Shown: positions 21,944 through 22,011 of the stretch, piece by piece | How the letters are laid out: each line of letters begins with the position of its first letter | Numbering within the stretch: position 1 is the first letter of the stretch | DNA from: a virus | Strand: one strand, 5' to 3' | DNA length: 22,011 nucleotides | Virus record (IMG/VR): IMGVR_UViG_3300046749_000003 | Coordinates: 1 to 22,011 of that record | Program-made: the position numbers and the translations under genes | Notes under the pieces: model-generated | The model's database searches: none | What the model was told of the DNA's origin: nothing | The model's input: the letters and a program-made list of their open reading frames with translations, nothing else

Positions 21944-22011
21944 GGGGGGACAGGGGGGGCATTCGGTATGTGAAAGGGTGCAAAATAAGGCCACCCCCTA
22001 TATTTTATTGG

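Noticed and set aside
21891-21983. N-terminal extension of the small terminase to an upstream ATG
   Set aside because: The extra residues look random, there is no ribosome binding site, and a good GGAG site precedes the ATG at 21890.
1-22011. tRNA genes, integrase, attachment sites, insertion sequences
   Set aside because: No cloverleaf-like sequence, recombinase motif or terminal inverted repeats were found on inspection of either strand; this was by eye, without a covariance-model search.

Overview
The window is a continuous piece of a tailed double-stranded DNA phage genome: the virion structure and DNA-packaging module. Every gene I can support lies on the minus strand, so the transcription order runs from the right edge to the left. 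The genome is AT-leaning (I judge about 40% G+C by eye), tightly packed, and full of ATGA or TAATG stop/start overlaps. The protein set (SU10/DUF5309-type major capsid protein, SU10-type adaptor, P22 gp10-like tail protein, several DNA-ejection proteins, no tail-tube or tape-measure gene) points to a short-tailed phage (podovirus morphology). The small conserved proteins resemble those of marine phages that infect Alphaproteobacteria, such as the HMO-2011-like group, but the host is an inference.

Layout in transcription order. (1) 21.9-19.8 kb: small and large terminase subunits and a 62-residue basic protein. (2) 19.8-17.1 kb: a Pro/Gly-repeat protein, an SU10-type head-tail adaptor, a Gp80-like tail protein, a protein built from twelve 20-residue repeats, and a possible 27-codon gene. 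(3) 17.1-14.4 kb: a tail fibre, a short tail-assembly-type protein, and a DUF6065-like accessory gene that is more AT-rich than its neighbours. (4) A 129-bp gap holding a good sigma-70-like promoter. (5) 14.3-11.8 kb: a P22 gp10-like tail protein, a jelly-roll (C1q-like) tail protein, and a small GNAT-like protein. (6) 11.8-6.2 kb: four successive proteins interpreted as internal virion/DNA-ejection proteins. (7) 6.2-1.9 kb: portal, an 80-residue protein, an acidic scaffold, and the major capsid protein. (8) 1.9-0 kb: a strong hairpin directly after the capsid gene, then six small genes, including a Cys-containing basic protein, a membrane-anchored coiled-coil protein, a secreted four-cysteine protein and a partial secreted protein cut by the left edge.

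The genes appear to form one late operon. Terminase and portal package DNA into a capsid built by scaffold and capsid protein; the adaptor and gp10-like protein close the head; fibres and jelly-roll proteins meet the host; and the ejection proteins carry DNA across the envelope. No integrase, tRNA, CRISPR array, polymerase or recognised endolysin is present. I found no clearly new defence or counter-defence system. The most unusual points are the perfectly periodic 12 x 20-residue repeat protein, the hairpin behind the capsid gene, the secreted-gene overlap at the left end in which both frames encode hydrophobic segments, and the AT-rich DUF6065-like insert next to a mid-operon promoter.
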